In this document: in pieces, positions 59,814-64,000 of the stretch | How the letters are laid out: each line of letters starts with the position of its first letter | How positions within the stretch are numbered: position 1 is the first letter of the stretch | Assembly: GCF_029894425.1 (NCBI RefSeq) | Contig: NZ_JARXYJ010000001.1 | Location: forward strand, 2,666,001 to 2,730,000 | Source: Streptomyces sp. SAI-127 | GTDB lineage: Bacteria; Actinomycetota; Actinomycetes; Streptomycetales; Streptomycetaceae | DNA: 64,000 nt | Direction: 5' to 3' | Position numbers and translations under genes: made by a program | The notes under the pieces: model-generated | What the model saw: only the letters and a program-made list of their open reading frames with translations | The model's database searches: none | What the model was told of the DNA's origin: nothing

Positions 59814-62800
59814 CTACGCGGGCAGCCAGGCGCGGATCGCCGCGGCCGTGGAGTCGGCGTCCTGGTGGACGACGGAATAGTGGTCGCCGGGGACGTCCGC
59901 GGTGTCGTGGGGCAGCGGCCAGTGCGGCAGCCAGTCCCCCTCGGGGTCGATCGTCCGCATCTCGGCGGTCGGCCGGCCGCGCAGCAGCAGCGTCGGCACG
60001 GGGGACGACTCGGGGACCGGCTCGGGGTGCCATCCCTCGAGAACGCGCGCATAGCCGCCGCCCGCGATCAGCAACGAGTCGTCGAACTCCGCGACCACGT
60101 CCTCCGGCAGGGCGGCCCCGGCCGCCATCAGGGCGAGTGCGCGCGCGTCACCGCGCTGGAGCACACCCGCGTGGGAGTCGATCAGGACGACACCGGCCGG
60201 CGGCTCCCCGGCGGTCGCCAGCCGGCGTGCCACCTCGTGCGCGATCACCCCGCCGGCGCAGTAGCCGACCAGGACCACGGGGCCGCCCCGGGCGATCTCC
60301 CGCACCGCGTCGGCGTGCGCTCGCGCCAGCGTCTCCATCGAGTCCGGCACCGCCCGGTCGGCCCCGAATCCGGGGTGCTCCAGCAGGTACAGGTCCCGCT
60401 CCCCGGCGAACTGCCGGGCCAGTCCGGCCGGGACGCGCTGGAAGGGTGCGAGGTAGTCGGGGATGTAGGCGAGCGCTGCGGTCCTTCGTCCGGTGCCGCT
60501 GCGGGCGAGCCGGAGGGGTTCGACGGCATGCCGGGCGCGGTCCGTGGCGGTGAAGGACGGCAGGGCGTACGAGGCGACGTACCGCAGGGTCATCGCCTCC
60601 AGCGGACCCTGCTCGCCCAGGACACGGTGGTAGAGGGTGGTGAACCGGTAGGCGGACGGCGGTACTTGAACCGCGGTCTCCGTCACCGGGGTGCCTTCCG
60701 GCTCCTCCGGCCCCGCTGATTCCGGCAACGCACCCGCCTCCGCCAAAGCGTCGAGGATGTGCGCCGACAGCCCCTCCAGCGTCGGATGCTCGAGGACGAC
60801 CGTGGGCGCCAGCCGCACCCGCGTGAACGCGCTGAGCCGGTTGCGGAACTGAAGGGCCGTCAGCGAGTCGAAGCCGAGCTGCCCGAACTCCCGGTCGGCG
60901 GGGAACGCGTCCGCGTCCGGGAAGCCGAGCACCGCGGCCAGTTCGGCGCGGAGCAGACCCGCCAGCACACCGGCGCGGTCGGCCTCGGGAGTCGCCGCGA
61001 GCCTCTTGCGCCAGGCACCGGGAGCCTGGCCGGCCACGGGTGCCACGGCAACCGGTGCCGGGCGCGCCGGAAGCAGGTCGGCGAGCACCGGCGGCGGGGT
61101 CGAGCCGCTCGCCGTCGCGCGGGCGAACGGGACGGGCACCAGCACCGGTTCCGCCGTGCGCAGCGCGGAGTCCAACAGCTCGACGCCCTCGTGCTCGGTG
61201 ACCGCCGGCACCCCGCCCTCGTCCGGCAGGTTCGGGGCGACCCGGCCCGCCATGCCCTCGCCGTGCGCGGTGGTCCAAGGGCCCCACGCGAGGGACTGCG
61301 CGGGCAGCCCACGGGCGGCCCGGTACTCGGCCAGCGCGTCGAGGAAGCCGTTGGCGGCCGCGTAGTTGGACTGTCCCGGCCGGCCCAGCACACCGGCGGC
61401 AGAGGAGTACAGCACGAACGCGGACAGTCCCAGGTCCTCGGTCGCCTCGTGCAGATGCCAGGCGGCGTCCGCCTTGGGCGCCAGCACCTCGGCCACCCGC
61501 TCGGGCGTCATACCGTCCACGACACCGTCGGCCACCACTCCGGCCAGATGGAACACGCCGGTCAGGGGCGGCCTGCAGGACTCGACCAGCGCGTCGACGG
61601 CCGCCCGGTCGCTCGCGTCACAGGCCACCACCCGCACGTCCGCGGGCAGTTCGGCCGCCCAGTCCGGGGTACGGCCGCCGCGGCTCGCCAACAGCAGGTG
61701 CCGTGCCCCGTGTTCGGCCACGAGATACCGGGCGAGGCTCGCGCCGAGCGCACCCGTGCCGCCGGTGATCAGCACGGTGCCGTCGGGGTCGAGGGCGGGT
61801 GGCGGGGCGCTCGCGGGGCCCGTGGCGACCAGCCTGGGCACCAGGACCGTGCCGTCGTGCAGGGCGAGTTGGGGTTCACCGGTGCGCAGGGCCGCGTCCA
61901 GCGCCGCGGGCGTGGCGGTGCCGTCACGGAGGTCGACCTGCACGATCCGGCCGGGGTGCTCGGACTGGGCGCTGCGCAGGAACCCGGCCACCGCGGCCTG
62001 CGCCGGGTCCGGGTCGTCCCCGGTGGCGTGGCGGGTGAGTACCAGCAGACGGCCCGGGCGGGGGTCGGCGACCCGGTCGCGTACGCGGGCGAGGACGGCC
62101 GTGACGAGGTCCCGGGCCCGGCCCGGCGTGTCCGCGCGGGACCCGGCCGACAGGTGTGCCGCATCGAGCAGTTCGTGCTCGGTGTCGGTGTTTCCGGCTT
62201 CCGGGGCGGGCCGCCAGGCCACCTTGTACAGCTCGCTGGGCCGGACCTTCACCGCCCGGGTGACCATCGACTCGACCGTGGCCAGGGGCCGCCCGTCCAC
62301 GCCGGTCAGCGTCACCCGTACCTCGTCGGGTCCGAGCCGCTCCAGACGCGCCCTCGCGGCGGTGGCGCCCGTCGCGTGCACGCTCACTCCGGTGCAGGCG
62401 AGCGGGACCCGCGCCTCGCCCGGCCCCCCGGCCAGCAGCGCGGCGTGCAGAGCCGCGTCGAACAGCGCGGGATGCAGGGTGTACGAGCCGGCCTCCGCCG
62501 CCTCCTGCGGCTGAAGCTCCAGCTCCGCGAACGTCTCGGCGCCACGCCGCCAGAGCCTGGTGACCGCGCGGAAGGCCCGGCCGTAGTGGTGGCCGTACGC
62601 GGCGGGCCGCGCATAGTCGACGGCGAGCTCCTCGGCGCCGACGGGCGGCCAGGGCGTGTCCTGAGCGGCGGGTGGCGTACCGGCCGCGGCGACCGACGCT
62701 TCGGCATGGCGGGTCCATGTGCTGCCCGTGTGTGCCCACACGGTGATCGGGCGGTTCCCCTCCTGATCCGGGGTGTCCGCGACCACCTGGATCCGCACCT

Positions 62801-64000
62801 GTTCCGACGCGGGCAGCACCAGCGGCTCGTGGAGGACCAGCTCGGACAGCCGTGGCGAGCCCTCCGCCGCGCTTTCCCCGGCCGCCCGGAACGCCAGCTC
62901 GGCGAAGACCGTCGCGGGCACCAGCACCCGGTCGCCGATCACATGGTCCGCGAGCCAGGGCTGCCGCGCGGTGGACAGCACACCGCTGTACCGGGTCCGG
63001 GGCCCGTCGGCGTCCGGCTGCGCCGGTCCGACCAGCTTCCGGTCGTCACCGCTGTCGTCGCCCCGCACGTCGAGCCAGAACCGCTGCCGCTGGAAGGGGT
63101 ACGTCGGCAACGGCCGCCGCCGGGCGCCGGTCCCGGCGTAGACGGACCGCCAGTCCACCGGCACGCCGTGGACGTGCAGCTCCGCCAGAGCTACGGCCGT
63201 CTCGGCGCCGGACGTGAACAGGGCCCCGGAGCCCGGCTCGACGCACTCCTCGGCCGCCGCGCTCAGCGCCGCCGACGGTCCGGCCTCCACGTACGCCGTC
63301 ACCCCCGCCCGCGCCAGCCACCGCACCGCGTCGGCGAACCGCACGGTCTCGCGTGCCTGCCGTACCCAGTACTCGGCGGTCCGGATCGCGTCCGGCTCCG
63401 GGCGGCCGGTCAGCGTCGACACCACCGGCAGGGACGGCCGGTGGTAGGTGACCGACTCGGCGACCTCCCGGAACTCCTCCAGCATCGGGTCGAGCAGCGG
63501 CGAGTGGAAGGCGTGGCTGACCTTCAACCTGGTTGCCGTACCGCCGAGTCGAGCCGCCAGCGCGGACACCTCCTCCTCGGCACCGGACAGCACCACGGAC
63601 TCGGGGCCGTTGACCGCCGCGACGGCGACCCGGGCGCCGGGCACCTCGTCGAGCTGTTTCACCACGTCCGTCAGGGGAGCCCGTACGGCGAACATCGCGC
63701 CGCCTGCGGGGAGTGCGGCCATCAGCCGGCCCCGCGCGGCCACCAGCCGTACCGCGTCGGAGCGTGAGAGGACGCCCGCGATGTGGGCGGCGGCCAGTTC
63801 GCCGATCGAGTGGCCGACCAGGAAGTCCGGCCGTACCCCGCAGTCGGCGAGCAGGGTGTGCAGCGCGACCTCGTAGGCGAACAGGGCGGGCTGGGCGTAG
63901 TCGGTGCGGTGCAGGAGGTCGCTGTCGGGGTCGTCGATCACCTCGCGCAGGGGCAGGTCGAGCAACGGGGTGAAGGCGTCGCACAGTTCGGTGAAGGCCT
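59814..64000 (-). CDS. Type I polyketide synthase, terminal module AT-DH-KR-ACP-TE (5' truncated)
   Basis: About 1395 residues visible; open through the right edge, so the KS lies outside. AT: GHSIGE and HAFHSP, the latter typical of malonyl-CoA selection. DH: DHVIGDRVLVP with a second catalytic Asp in LFDAALHAA. KR: GGTGALGASLARYL, catalytic Tyr in SNYAAANGF, and AGVVADG where the B-type LDD motif stands, keeping its last Asp. ACP: LGFDSL phosphopantetheine Ser. TE: nucleophile motif GYCAGG with Cys instead of Ser, Asp in VVLIDSHAG and His in GDHYSVV. The module should add malonate, reduce and dehydrate, then release the chain. No ER domain. Ends 43 bases before the halogenase gene. Confidence 0.93.
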   Translation of the reverse strand, partial: AFTELCDAFTPLLDLPLREVIDDPDSDLLHRTDYAQPALFAYEVALHTLLADCGVRPDFLVGHSIGELAAAHIAGVLSRSDAVRLVAARGRLMAALPAGGAMFAVRAPLTDVVKQLDEVPGARVAVAAVNGPESVVLSGAEEEVSALAARLGGTATRLKVSHAFHSPLLDPMLEEFREVAESVTYHRPSLPVVSTLTGRPEPDAIRTAEYWVRQARETVRFADAVRWLARAGVTAYVEAGPSAALSAAAEECVEPGSGALFTSGAETAVALAELHVHGVPVDWRSVYAGTGARRRPLPTYPFQRQRFWLDVRGDDSGDDRKLVGPAQPDADGPRTRYSGVLSTARQPWLADHVIGDRVLVPATVFAELAFRAAGESAAEGSPRLSELVLHEPLVLPASEQVRIQVVADTPDQEGNRPITVWAHTGSTWTRHAEASVAAAGTPPAAQDTPWPPVGAEELAVDYARPAAYGHHYGRAFRAVTRLWRRGAETFAELELQPQEAAEAGSYTLHPALFDAALHAALLAGGPGEARVPLACTGVSVHATGATAARARLERLGPDEVRVTLTGVDGRPLATVESMVTRAVKVRPSELYKVAWRPAPEAGNTDTEHELLDAAHLSAGSRADTPGRARDLVTAVLARVRDRVADPRPGRLLVLTRHATGDDPDPAQAAVAGFLRSAQSEHPGRIVQVDLRDGTATPAALDAALRTGEPQLALHDGTVLVPRLVATGPASAPPPALDPDGTVLITGGTGALGASLARYLVAEHGARHLLLASRGGRTPDWAAELPADVRVVACDASDRAAVDALVESCRPPLTGVFHLAGVVADGVVDGMTPERVAEVLAPKADAAWHLHEATEDLGLSAFVLYSSAAGVLGRPGQSNYAAANGFLDALAEYRAARGLPAQSLAWGPWTTAHGEGMAGRVAPNLPDEGGVPAVTEHEGVELLDSALRTAEPVLVPVPFARATASGSTPPPVLADLLPARPAPVAVAPVAGQAPGAWRKRLAATPEADRAGVLAGLLRAELAAVLGFPDADAFPADREFGQLGFDSLTALQFRNRLSAFTRVRLAPTVVLEHPTLEGLSAHILDALAEAGALPESAGPEEPEGTPVTETAVQVPPSAYRFTTLYHRVLGEQGPLEAMTLRYVASYALPSFTATDRARHAVEPLRLARSGTGRRTAALAYIPDYLAPFQRVPAGLARQFAGERDLYLLEHPGFGADRAVPDSMETLARAHADAVREIARGGPVVLVGYCAGGVIAHEVARRLATAGEPPAGVVLIDSHAGVLQRGDARALALMAAGAALPEDVVAEFDDSLLIAGGGYARVLEGWHPEPVPESSPVPTLLLRGRPTAEMRTIDPEGDWLPHWPLPHDTADVPGDHYSVVHQDADSTAAAIRAWLPA

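Noticed and set aside
60759..63767. 1002-codon open frame opposite the PKS gene
   Set aside because: The PKS domains on the other strand are unmistakable; this frame has no recognisable motif.

Overview
The window is a 64-kb piece of high-GC DNA with Streptomyces-type gene organisation: strong third-position G/C bias, GTG and TTG starts, many 4-base ATGA/GTGA gene overlaps, leaderless promoters, a conservon (cvnABCD), a SARP-type regulator, many secreted proteins and a modular polyketide synthase. I saw no tRNA or rRNA gene, no CRISPR array, no transposase and no prophage structural gene. Both edge genes are cut: a conservon histidine kinase at the left and a type I PKS at the right.

Layout. 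1-3621: conservon cvnA (5' truncated), cvnB, cvnC, cvnD. 3658-6154: glycine betaine/choline-type ABC importer (ATPase and two permeases; no binding protein here). 6299-10459: a large STAND-like NTPase, a 99-residue protein of unknown function, and a zeta-toxin-like kinase encoded tail to tail with it. 10883-18071: GT39-type membrane glycosyltransferase, an extracytoplasmic flavinylation set (ApbE, duplicated FMN-binding protein, ferric-reductase-like protein) and a two-component system. 18142-26592: a second two-component system among an NDP-sugar epimerase, a GT2 glycosyltransferase, a DUF2064 protein, a methyltransferase, a molybdopterin oxidoreductase with membrane partner, and a membrane glycosyltransferase-like protein. 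26597-29446: GAF/PP2C phosphatase. 29558-35399: co-oriented cell-wall string (SARP-NB-ARC-TPR regulator, VanX-like dipeptidase, ECF sigma factor, NlpC/P60 hydrolase). 35869-38737: lipoprotein, I36-type inhibitor, flippase-like membrane protein.

38787-58215 is the most coherent system: secreted GH84 with a beta-propeller tail, SIS protein, RpiR regulator, GH38 alpha-mannosidase, a small coupled protein, sugar ABC importer (SBP and two permeases), two GH3 enzymes, a BadF-type GlcNAc kinase and a GH5-like enzyme. Together they read as import and cytoplasmic dismantling of mannose/GlcNAc glycans, most likely N-glycan cores. A half-site with core TGGTTC recurs at the promoters of this locus and is the probable operator of the RpiR protein.

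58298-64000 is one end of a polyketide cluster: a PKS module (AT-DH-KR-ACP-TE, the TE with Cys in place of Ser) followed by a flavin-dependent halogenase.

Regulatory and repeat patterns beyond the genes: an 11-bp-phased triple CTGCA repeat between the SARP gene and the dipeptidase gene; a shared TTACGAA-N4-TGACGT-like site at three promoters of the 18-26 kb cluster; and a dispersed GC-rich element in two forms, the long form between convergent genes and the short form inserted in frame in two protein-coding genes.
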